NCBI GenBank assembly: GCA_900765115.1
Contig: CAAFQK010000065.1
Location: 1-9,437 of the forward strand
Direction of reading: 5' to 3'
Length of the DNA stretch: 9,437 nucleotides
From: an uncultured Collinsella sp.
Lineage (GTDB): Bacteria; Actinomycetota; Coriobacteriia; Coriobacteriales; Coriobacteriaceae
The translations under genes were made by a program, and so were the position numbers. The notes beneath the pieces are model-generated. The model saw nothing but the letters and a program-made list of their open reading frames with translations. It was not told the origin of the DNA and searched no databases. Of this stretch, positions 1 to 6,267 are shown one piece after another. How positions within the stretch are numbered: position 1 is the first letter of the stretch; every line of letters starts with the position of its first letter.

Positions 1-31
1 ACTGGAGTTCAGACGTGTGCTCTTCCGATCT
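1..31 (+). other. Illumina sequencing adapter left on the contig end (not genomic)
   Basis: The first 31 bases match, as I remember it, the 3' part of the standard Illumina TruSeq read-2/index adapter, ending in the diagnostic GCTCTTCCGATCT. Genomic sequence starts at about position 32. The orientation (adapter 5'->3', then insert) is what an untrimmed library fragment end would give. Nothing biological should be annotated here. A long plus-strand open frame that starts inside this stretch (from position 17) and runs antisense to two real genes is therefore partly artificial. Confidence 0.97.
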
Positions 32-67
32 TGTTGGGGACGGAGGAAAACGGATCATTTCGTAGGC

Positions 68-131
68 CCGTGGCCGCCTTGGAAACCGAATGATGGTACG
101 AGCATCCATTCGGCTTCCAGGGCAGCCACGG
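68..131 (-). repeat. Long imperfect inverted repeat (hairpin) downstream of the MFS gene
   Basis: Arms 68-95 and 103-131 surround a 7-nt loop. Read as minus-strand RNA they pair in blocks of 7, 3, 5, 7 and 3 Watson-Crick pairs (CCGTGGC/GCCACGG outermost, CCGAATG/CATTCGG inner). There are two wobble pairs, one C-A mismatch and one bulged G. On the plus strand two of the wobbles become mismatches, so the fold favours the minus-strand transcript, the same strand as the operon that ends at 167. The stem begins about 35 nt past the MFS stop codon. No U-tract follows it, so it is not a textbook intrinsic terminator. It may be an mRNA 3' stabiliser, an attypical terminator or a dispersed palindromic repeat. 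Confidence 0.7.
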
Positions 132-166
132 ACAGAACGGGGCGAACAGAAAAGAGCGACGGACGT

Positions 167-1471
167 CTACTCCCCCGCCACGCTCGCGCGCAGCTTGGCG
201 GCGATGGGCTCGGATGCCAGCAGGAACACGAGCATGACCACGGAGCACGCCAAGCAGACAATCCAGGTACTCACAAAGGAGCCCGTGGCATCGAACAGCA
301 CGCCCGAGACAATGGCGCCCACGGTGCCGCCGACCATCTCGAGCGAGGTAATGGTGCCCGTGACCTTACCCAGGTCGACCATGCCAAACTGCTTAGACGC
401 GGCGATAGTGGGCGTAATGGTGCCCATGCACGTTCCGATACCAAAGCTAATGGCAGCCACGATGGGACCAAGATCGGTCGCGGGGAAGCACAGGGCAACG
501 CAAGCGATAATGCACGCAACGGATCCCAGCACGTTGCCAAAGCGCAGGCCAAAGCGGTCGTAGATGGCACCGAGCGAGATCTTGGCGATAACGACCGTGA
601 CCATGTAGGCAGAAAGCACCGTACCGGCCCACATGGGGTCGTGGCCACCCGTGACGATCTTGGCGCCGTTGACGGTAACGCTCGTCATGTTGGTGACCTG
701 GTTGGGCAAGATGGCGCCGTTAACGAGCCCCATAAAGAGGAAGGCAACGACAAGCAGCCAAAACGCCGGGCTCTTCTTGATGCGAGACCAGCCAACGTTA
801 ACCTCGGGCGCCGTGTGCTCGTCCTTGTCGCCAGCCGTCGAGACGGACGGATCGCCCGGGTTCTCGCCGAGCGGCTTAAGGCCGATCTCGGAAGGCTTGG
901 TGCGGAAGGAATAGGCCGTGATGGGCAGTGCCGCCACCATGCAGACGGCAGCGAGCACCAGGAAGGCGGAACGCCAGCCAACGCTCACGATAAGCGAGCT
1001 CACGATCGGAGACAGAATAGCGCCGCCAAAGCCCGAGCCCGAAAGTGCGATGGAGATGGCAAGGCCTCGCTTGGCGGTAAACCAGTTGGCGGTCACCAGG
1101 CTAATGAGCAGACGGGTCGAGGCCACAGCGAAGCAGCCCGAAACGGCAAAGAGCACGTAGACCTGCCACAGCTCACCGACAAAGCTCATGCCGGCAAGCA
1201 CCGCCGAGGTAGCGATAACGGTGAGCGAGCCCAGTACGCGGCCACTCACCTTATCGGCAACATGGCCGATAACGAGCGAACCCACGACACTCACCACGGT
1301 GGAGATGGCATTGGAGATGTTGTACTGCGCAAGGGAAATGCCCAGGTCGCTGACGATCAGCGGTTGGAACAGGCTCATGCAGTTGACGAAAATCGTGTAG
1401 CACGTGGCCATGATCACGAAGCCGGAGGTCACCACGAGCCAGCCGGGGAAGAACTTACGCTGCTGGGGCAT
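167..1471 (-). CDS. MFS transporter, OFA/MCT-like carrier, 434 aa
   Basis: Twelve-helix major facilitator carrier of the inner membrane. The N-terminal half has a first helix at about residues 11-30. A loop-2 MFS signature follows at about 69-78 (GHVADKVSGR), and then NWFTAKRGLA (129-138) with a glycine-rich helix (144-150), a pattern typical of oxalate/formate-antiporter and monocarboxylate-type carriers. The central loop (about 190-232) is polar. The second half carries the repeated loop signature GAIYDRFG. The length is normal for the family. The ATG is supported by AAGGAG (1478-1483) 6 nt upstream, lying in the last codons of the M20 gene. The gene starts 3 nt after the M20 stop, so the two are co-transcribed and probably translationally coupled. 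It likely carries a small organic anion or the substrate or product of that hydrolase. This is inferred from context; the family does not fix the substrate. Confidence 0.93.
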   Translation of the reverse strand: MPQQRKFFPGWLVVTSGFVIMATCYTIFVNCMSLFQPLIVSDLGISLAQYNISNAISTVVSVVGSLVIGHVADKVSGRVLGSLTVIATSAVLAGMSFVGELWQVYVLFAVSGCFAVASTRLLISLVTANWFTAKRGLAISIALSGSGFGGAILSPIVSSLIVSVGWRSAFLVLAAVCMVAALPITAYSFRTKPSEIGLKPLGENPGDPSVSTAGDKDEHTAPEVNVGWSRIKKSPAFWLLVVAFLFMGLVNGAILPNQVTNMTSVTVNGAKIVTGGHDPMWAGTVLSAYMVTVVIAKISLGAIYDRFGLRFGNVLGSVACIIACVALCFPATDLGPIVAAISFGIGTCMGTITPTIAASKQFGMVDLGKVTGTITSLEMVGGTVGAIVSGVLFDATGSFVSTWIVCLACSVVMLVFLLASEPIAAKLRASVAGE

Positions 1472-1474
1472 TGG

Positions 1475-2776
1475 TTACTCCTTGTGGTCCGCAATGTATC
1501 CGAGAGCGACGGCGGCATAGGCCGCGGCACCGAGCGGCAATTCGGCATCGTTAAAGCGCGCCTTGGGATGGTGCTGGGCAAAATGCTCGTCCGTGTCGGT
1601 CACGGCAGCGCCCACGGTAAAGTACGCGCTCGGGACCTCGCTCGAAATGAGCGCAAAGTCCTCGCTTGCCATGGCGTGGAACAGCGGCAGGAAGGCAGCC
1701 TTGGGCAGCACCGCGCCCACATAGCCAAGTGAGGCCTGGGTCATGCCATCATCGAGCACGAGCGGCGGGACGTCCGAGAGCGTCTCGATGGTCGCCGGCG
1801 TGCGATACGTTGCCGCCACACCGTTGACGACCTCGGCGATACGCTCCTTGAGGTGAGCCATGAGCTCGACATCAAAGCCGCGCAGCGTTCCCTCGAGCAC
1901 GCAGGTGTCGGGAATGACGTTTGCGGCCTGACCGCCGGCAAACTTACCCACGGTCAGTGCAACCTCCTTGGCAGCCGGCACCTCACGGGAGATGAGCTCC
2001 TGGAGCGCCAGGTGCACATGGACGCCGGCCGCGATGGGGTCGATGCAGATCTCGGGGCTCGAGCCATGGCCGCCCTTGCCCTGGAGCGTGATGCGAAAAC
2101 CGTACACGCCCGAGAGTGCCGGGCTTCCGTAGAGCACCAGGCCAAGCGGCGACTGGCTGTTGACATGCATGGCGAACGCGGCCTGGGGGCGCGGGTTTGC
2201 AAGCAAGCCATCGGCGATGGCGGCGCGGGCGCCCTCAAAGGTCTCTTCGCCCGGCTGGAACAGTAGTTTGACTGTGGCGTTGGCCTCTACGAGCTCCGCC
2301 TCGCGCGCCTTGAGCAGACGGGCCGCACCAAGCAGCGCCGTCGCGTGCATATCGTGACCGCACGCGTGCATGCAGCCGTTGGTGGAGGCAAAGGGCTCGC
2401 CCGACTCTTCGGCGACAGGCAGAGCATCCATATCGCCACGGAGCATGATGACCGTACCGGCCTGCTCGTCCGTGCACGTACCATTGCCCTGGGCCGCTGC
2501 GACGGCACCGGCGCCGATGAGGCCAACGACACAGGAGCCATCAACAAGCGTGGTATAGGGAATGTCCATCTCGTCTAGACGCGCCTGGATATAGGCCGAC
2601 GTCTGCGGAAGATTGTTACCGAGTTCGGGAGTCTGATGGAGGTCATGACGCCATGCAGCAAGCTCATCGGCAAACGCCTGAGCTTCTTTGACCAGGCCAT
2701 CGCCGATAGCGGTCTGTGCCGCCGCAGTAGTCTGAAGCGCTGGTTGCGGTTGAAAATCGGACAGAGCTGGTGCCAT
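1475..2776 (-). CDS. M20 family metallo-amidohydrolase (M20D type, hippurate/N-acyl-amino-acid hydrolase-like), 433 aa
   Basis: Cytoplasmic dinuclear-metal amidohydrolase that cleaves the amide bond of N-acyl or N-aryl amino-acid conjugates or short peptides. Visible family motifs are WRHDLHQTPEL (42-52), RGDMDALP (113-120), HACGHDMH (137-144), QPGEE (174-178), MHV (203-205), GGHGSSP (235-241), MASEDF (369-374) and HHPKARFND (402-410). By family analogy the metal ligands are Cys139, His141, Glu178, His204 and a His of the 402-403 pair, with Glu177 as general base. The lid/dimerisation domain is roughly 225-335. No signal peptide is seen. All catalytic residues are present and the length is standard. 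The open frame continues upstream to 3247, but it then crosses a terminator and the DMT gene; the ATG at 2776 has GGAGGG 5 nt upstream and begins just before the homologous region. First gene of an operon with the MFS carrier. Substrate unknown: aminoacylase, hippurate, aminobenzoyl-glutamate and auxin-conjugate types share this fold. Confidence 0.94.
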   Translation of the reverse strand: MAPALSDFQPQPALQTTAAAQTAIGDGLVKEAQAFADELAAWRHDLHQTPELGNNLPQTSAYIQARLDEMDIPYTTLVDGSCVVGLIGAGAVAAAQGNGTCTDEQAGTVIMLRGDMDALPVAEESGEPFASTNGCMHACGHDMHATALLGAARLLKAREAELVEANATVKLLFQPGEETFEGARAAIADGLLANPRPQAAFAMHVNSQSPLGLVLYGSPALSGVYGFRITLQGKGGHGSSPEICIDPIAAGVHVHLALQELISREVPAAKEVALTVGKFAGGQAANVIPDTCVLEGTLRGFDVELMAHLKERIAEVVNGVAATYRTPATIETLSDVPPLVLDDGMTQASLGYVGAVLPKAAFLPLFHAMASEDFALISSEVPSAYFTVGAAVTDTDEHFAQHHPKARFNDAELPLGAAAYAAVALGYIADHKE

Positions 2777-2781
2777 AGATG

Positions 2782-2787
2782 CCCTCC
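2782..2787 (-). promoter_or_regulatory. Ribosome binding site that fixes the M20 start
   Basis: GGAGGG on the minus strand, 5 nt before the ATG at 2776. It decides between this start and the much longer open frame reaching 3247, which would include the DMT terminator and part of the DMT gene. Confidence 0.75.
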
Positions 2788-2806
2788 AGTAACGTTTTTG
2801 CAGCAA

Positions 2807-2828
2807 GCACTTTGATAGCGTAAAGTGC
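2807..2828. promoter_or_regulatory. Candidate operator: perfect dyad upstream of the M20/MFS operon
   Basis: GCACTTT (2807-2813) and AAAGTGC (2822-2828) form a perfect 7-bp inverted repeat with an 8-bp spacer. The near edge is 30 nt upstream of the M20 start codon. The spacer coincides with the best -10 candidate, so binding of a dimeric regulator here could block the promoter. A hairpin in the mRNA leader is the alternative. No regulator gene is in the window. Confidence 0.45.
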
Positions 2829-2843
2829 AAGGCATAACTGTAA
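2815..2843 (-). promoter_or_regulatory. Weak candidate promoter of the M20/MFS operon
   Basis: On the minus strand, TTACAG (2838-2843) lies 17 bp upstream of CGCTAT (2815-2820). The -35 is moderately good and the -10 is poor. A promoter is expected in this 85-bp gap because the upstream DMT gene ends at a strong terminator. The hexamer choice is tentative. Confidence 0.3.
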
Positions 2844-2854
2844 GGGCGATGCAT

Positions 2855-2880
2855 AAAAAATGCCGCCCCAGAAGGGCGGC
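2855..2880 (-). terminator. Intrinsic terminator of the DMT transporter gene
   Basis: A perfect 7-bp stem GCCGCCC/GGGCGGC (2862-2868 with 2874-2880) has a 5-nt loop. On the minus strand it is followed by an A and then six Us (2855-2860). It starts 13 nt after the DMT stop codon and separates that gene from the M20 operon. Confidence 0.9.
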
Positions 2881-2892
2881 GCAACAAGTTGT

Positions 2893-3876
2893 TTACAATT
2901 GCGGGCGCGGCTTTCGGCGCAAGAAATCGAAGTGCGTCTCGCTCAAGATGATCGACAGGAAGATGAGCGCAAAGCCGGCGAGCAGGCGCGAGGTGAGCGC
3001 CTCCCCCATCAGCAGCACCGAAAACAACACGCCCGATGGCGACTCCATCGAAAGCAGCAGTGAGCCCGTCGAGGCCGGGACATGCGCCAGGCCGACGTTT
3101 TGGATGAGCAGAGCCACACATGTGCAGCCCACCGAGAGAAACGCCATCACACTGATAAAGCTCGGCGTCCAAACGGACAGCGGCGCTTGGGTCTCGAATA
3201 GCAGCGACGAGATCAGGCTCAGCACGCCATTGCCCACAAACATCCAAAACGTGATGACGTTGATGTCCATCATGCGACCGTACTTGGCGGTCACCGCCAT
3301 CTGGATGGCAAAGAAGACCGCACCGCCCAGTGTGATGACATCGCCGACATTGAACTCGACGCTATCGAGCGCCACCAGACCAATGCCCGCCAGGCACAGC
3401 AACGCGGCGCCCAAGTTGTAACGGGTAAGCTTTTCGCCGCTCAGGACATAGCTTGCAAACGGCACAAGGATGCAATACGTGCCGGTCAAAAAAGCGCTCT
3501 TGCCTGCCGTGGTCTGTGCCAAACCGATCGTCTGCAAACCGTAGGCACCCCACATGAGCGCGCCCATGCCAAGCCCGACGATCAGATTGCGGGCATTGAA
3601 ATGAGCGATGATGCGCTTATGGAAAATGGCAAACATAACCAGTGATGCCGGGAGAAAGCGAACGTAGACCAGCTCGAACACCGGAATGGTGTCGAGCGCG
3701 CCCTTCATAGTGGTAAAGGAGTAGCCCCAGATGACCGCCACCGAAAATAGCAGAACTTTCCAGAACAGCGGCGAGCGAGCGCCGGCGCCCCGGGGAATAC
3801 CGCCCGCGCCCAAATCCTCACGGGCTACAGGGCTATCGGGCATATTCTCGATTTCGTTGGCAGCGTATTGGGCCAT
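2893..3876 (-). CDS. EamA/DMT-superfamily transporter (RhaT/YdcZ-like permease), 327 aa
   Basis: Inner-membrane carrier of the drug/metabolite transporter superfamily, with two EamA repeats and about ten membrane helices. Repeat 1 spans roughly residues 42-170 and repeat 2 roughly 178-312. The conserved end of repeat 1 is visible (GLQTIGLAQTTAGKSAFL, 113-130, followed by a VPF turn at 138-140), as is its repeat-2 counterpart (ESPSGVLFSVLLMGEAL, 278-294). A hydrophilic N-terminal tail of about 38 residues precedes helix 1, and the C-terminus is basic (RRKPRP). The ATG at 3876 has GAGGA 6 nt upstream. The gene stands alone, with terminators on both sides. Family members export or import amino acids, nucleosides or other metabolites; the substrate cannot be predicted. 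Length and domain layout are normal. Confidence 0.92.
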   Translation of the reverse strand: MAQYAANEIENMPDSPVAREDLGAGGIPRGAGARSPLFWKVLLFSVAVIWGYSFTTMKGALDTIPVFELVYVRFLPASLVMFAIFHKRIIAHFNARNLIVGLGMGALMWGAYGLQTIGLAQTTAGKSAFLTGTYCILVPFASYVLSGEKLTRYNLGAALLCLAGIGLVALDSVEFNVGDVITLGGAVFFAIQMAVTAKYGRMMDINVITFWMFVGNGVLSLISSLLFETQAPLSVWTPSFISVMAFLSVGCTCVALLIQNVGLAHVPASTGSLLLSMESPSGVLFSVLLMGEALTSRLLAGFALIFLSIILSETHFDFLRRKPRPQL

Positions 3877-3911
3877 GGAACATCCTCACACTCAATCTGG
3901 GCGTGGTGTCC

Positions 3912-3945
3912 GCACGCGTATGGCTGCGTGCCGCCTCATGGTCAA
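3912..3945 (-). promoter_or_regulatory. Candidate promoter of the DMT gene with an overlapping dyad
   Basis: On the minus strand, TTGACC (3940-3945) lies 17 bp upstream of CATACG (3917-3922). The -35 (5 of 6 bases to TTGACA) overlaps the U-tract end of the preceding terminator. The -10 is weak. A 6-bp dyad GCACGC/GCGTGC (3912-3917 and 3926-3931) overlaps the -10 and could be an operator. A promoter is required somewhere here because the yhgE-type operon terminates just upstream. Confidence 0.35.
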
Positions 3946-3982
3946 ATAAAAACGGGGCGCACCGGACCCCCGGTACGCCCCG
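3944..3982 (-). terminator. Strong intrinsic terminator of the YhgE/Pip operon
   Basis: A 13-bp stem (3953-3965 with 3970-3982) has a 4-nt loop and, on the minus strand, is followed by UUUUUAUUU (3944-3952). The single non-Watson-Crick position is a G-U wobble in minus-strand RNA but a C-A mismatch in plus-strand RNA, so the element is built for the minus strand. It lies about 95 nt after the stop of the second YhgE/Pip gene. Confidence 0.92.
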
Positions 3983-4077
3983 CTACTGTAGCAACAACCA
4001 GCGTTGCATCGCAATCCAGCATAATAAAGTGTCAAACTGGAAGACCTCGATGTTCCGACGGCGTTTACGTGGCTGAA
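3983..4077. other. 3' untranslated stretch of the YhgE/Pip operon; no gene seen
   Basis: Ninety-five bases separate the stop codon at 4078 from the terminator stem. No convincing coding frame, RNA fold or promoter is visible. The stretch is somewhat AT-richer than the flanking genes. Confidence 0.5.
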
Positions 4078-6267
4078 CTAGATCAACTTAGTTGATTCCA
4101 GCTTTTCGATGATCCAGTCGTTGGCTTTGATGACCGGGCGGCGGAAGACGACGCCCAGGGCCAGCGACGGAATCAGATAGCTCGCCAGAATGCCTAGCTC
4201 AATCCAATACTCCATATGGTAGGCACCGGCCATAGCGGCGTGCATGGCGTTGATGCCGTGAGTAAACGGCAGGAACGGATAGATCGCCTGGAACACGGGG
4301 CCGGTCATCTCGATGGGGAACGTGCCGCCCGAACCGCCGACCTGCATGACCAGCAGCACGACGGCGAGCGCCTTGCCGATATCGCCAAACGAAACCGTAA
4401 GCGTGTAGACGATATTAGAGAACACGAGGCTCGCGACCCAGCCCGCCAGCACAAACTGCAGCGGGTCGTCGCACTGGATGCCAAAGAACAGGATGTCGCC
4501 CGCGCACACGAGCGTTGCCTGCAGCAGGGCCAGACCACCAAAGAACAGGTAGCGGCCCAGGTAGATCTCGTGCAGGCGCACGGGGATCAGCTCATTGATA
4601 AGCTCATCGTCAACCGAGACCTTCATCATGGCCGCCAGCACGATCGAGCCGACCCAGAGCGACAGAATCGTGTAGAACGGCGCCATGGCCGAGCCGTAGT
4701 TGCGGATCGGATAGACCGGCTTGCGGTCGAGTGCGACGGGGCCGGAAAGCGACACGGCCAAACCCTCGGGATCGTTGCCAATCATCGTCTTGATCGTGGC
4801 AAGGTCGTCCGACATCAAGGCGCCGTCGAGCTCGTCCTTAAAGGCACTGATCTTATCGGACGCTTCACCCAGCTGATCGGAAGCCTTGTTGACCAGCTTG
4901 GCGGCCTTGGAGAGGCCCTTCGCCAGCGAGCCGGATGCATCGGTGAGGCCACTCACGGCACTATCCAGATCGTTCGAAATACCGTTCAGCGAATCCAAAA
5001 CGCCCGAGATGGTCTTCTTGAGCTCCTTTGCCTTGGCCGAGAACGTGGAGTCGTAATCGATCTTGGCACCCGAGACGCCCGCCTTGGCGTCGGCGATCGC
5101 CTGGTCGGTTTCGGCGCGGACATCGTTAACCTTTGCCATGCTGTCCGAGAGCGACGTCGCGATGCTCGTCAGCTCCTTGGCATTGTTGCGGTACTCCGTC
5201 GCGATTTTGCCCAGCTCTGCAGCCGCGTCCTCAAGCCCTTCCTTGAGCTTGTCGTTACTCACCTGACCGGCAAGGCTGCGGAGCTTATCGGCCGCAGCGT
5301 CAATCTCATCGGCACGCGCGTTGAGCGACGCGGCACCGTCGTTGAGCTGTGATACCGTCAGATCGACATGCTGATTCGCGGCGTCAAAGGCCTTTGCGAG
5401 CTCGGTGGACACGTTGTCGAACGACCCGGCACTTCCATCAATCGCGGCATCAATGGCATCGCTGGCAGCCTTGAGCGCTTGCTCCGAATCACTGATACCG
5501 CTCTCGGCATGCTCCATCAGCTGCTTCACCGACTGCTCGGTAGTTCCGGTCTGCTTGAGCAGGCCGCCCGCCGACGTCAGCGAATCGGAGGTCGAGCTTA
5601 AAATGCCCGCAAGCGAAGTAGCGCTGGCCTTGATGTCCTGCAGGTCCTGAACCGAGTCGCCAAGCGTCGAGGACAGGTTGGCGATAAAGTTGCTGACCTG
5701 GTCGGTGCTCATGTAATCGAGCAGGCTGGAAACCGTCTTAAGACTGATGGTCGTGATGGTCTTGGTAAAGGTCTCATTGACCTGGTTCTGAACGGCACTC
5801 GAGCCCTTCTCGGTCACGATCTGTGCGATGGCGTTGGCCTTCTGGTTCTCATAGAACTCGATATCGGCGTGTTTCACGTCGGTCGAGAAAAGCGTCATCA
5901 TGTCGGAGCTAAAGCTCTTGGGGATTACGACGGCCGCATAGTAAGCGCCCGACTTAACACCGTCGATAGCCTTATCGCGATCGTTGAGCACAACCCAGTC
6001 AAAGTTCTCGTTACCACGCAGAGCGGCGGTAACGTTTTCGCCCACGTTGACCTCGACGGGAATCATGTCGCTCTCGTAACCCTCGTCGGTATTGACCACG
6101 GCGATCTTAAGATTGCCAGTGTTGCCGTACGGGTCCCAGCTGCCGGCGATGTTAAACCACGCGTACAGGCACGGCACGATAATGAGGCCCATCACGACAA
6201 CCATGCCGATCACGGAGCGAGACACGTTTTGGACGTCGCGCTTAAACAGATGCAGGATGTTCTTCAT
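4078..6267 (-). CDS. YhgE/Pip-family membrane protein (second of a tandem pair), 729 aa
   Basis: Envelope protein of the YhgE/Pip (phage infection protein) family. One N-terminal membrane anchor (about residues 17-38) is followed by the signature LYAWFNIAGSWDPYGNT (34-50). An extracytoplasmic domain then contains YYAAVVIPKSFS (109-120). A long helical, Ala/Ser/Asp-rich, coiled-coil-like stretch spans roughly 155-490. The C-terminal ABC-2-like permease bundle of about five or six helices (roughly 520-710) carries YP..(R/K)..GS..APFYT (519-532), GGSGGTFPIEM (644-654) and LPFTHGIN (666-673). The ATG immediately follows the upstream stop codon (no gap) and uses a very strong Shine-Dalgarno, implying coupled synthesis. 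Members include Lactococcus Pip and the phage receptor YueB/EsaA group; the transport role is unproven. No ESX or type VII secretion gene is visible here, so that link is only possible. Confidence 0.93.
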   Translation of the reverse strand: MKNILHLFKRDVQNVSRSVIGMVVVMGLIIVPCLYAWFNIAGSWDPYGNTGNLKIAVVNTDEGYESDMIPVEVNVGENVTAALRGNENFDWVVLNDRDKAIDGVKSGAYYAAVVIPKSFSSDMMTLFSTDVKHADIEFYENQKANAIAQIVTEKGSSAVQNQVNETFTKTITTISLKTVSSLLDYMSTDQVSNFIANLSSTLGDSVQDLQDIKASATSLAGILSSTSDSLTSAGGLLKQTGTTEQSVKQLMEHAESGISDSEQALKAASDAIDAAIDGSAGSFDNVSTELAKAFDAANQHVDLTVSQLNDGAASLNARADEIDAAADKLRSLAGQVSNDKLKEGLEDAAAELGKIATEYRNNAKELTSIATSLSDSMAKVNDVRAETDQAIADAKAGVSGAKIDYDSTFSAKAKELKKTISGVLDSLNGISNDLDSAVSGLTDASGSLAKGLSKAAKLVNKASDQLGEASDKISAFKDELDGALMSDDLATIKTMIGNDPEGLAVSLSGPVALDRKPVYPIRNYGSAMAPFYTILSLWVGSIVLAAMMKVSVDDELINELIPVRLHEIYLGRYLFFGGLALLQATLVCAGDILFFGIQCDDPLQFVLAGWVASLVFSNIVYTLTVSFGDIGKALAVVLLVMQVGGSGGTFPIEMTGPVFQAIYPFLPFTHGINAMHAAMAGAYHMEYWIELGILASYLIPSLALGVVFRRPVIKANDWIIEKLESTKLI

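Noticed and set aside
17..1732. 571-codon plus-strand open frame antisense to the MFS and M20 genes
   Set aside because: It begins inside the adapter. Its translation is His/Arg/Gly/Asp-rich without any domain, and it mirrors two genes with intact family motifs. Long antisense frames are expected in GC-rich coding DNA.
2777..3247. N-terminal extension of the M20 gene
   Set aside because: The frame is open up to 3247 but crosses the DMT terminator and the DMT coding region. The extension has no family similarity, and the ATG at 2776 has a proper ribosome site.
3966..3982. Bidirectional role for the 3944-3982 terminator
   Set aside because: On the plus strand the stem has a mismatch and no U-tract, and no plus-strand gene converges on it.
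4082..4096. Small dyad ATCAAC-TTA-GTTGAT at the end of the second YhgE/Pip gene
   Set aside because: Only 6-bp AT-rich arms inside the last codons, with the strong terminator 95 nt further on; likely chance or minor.
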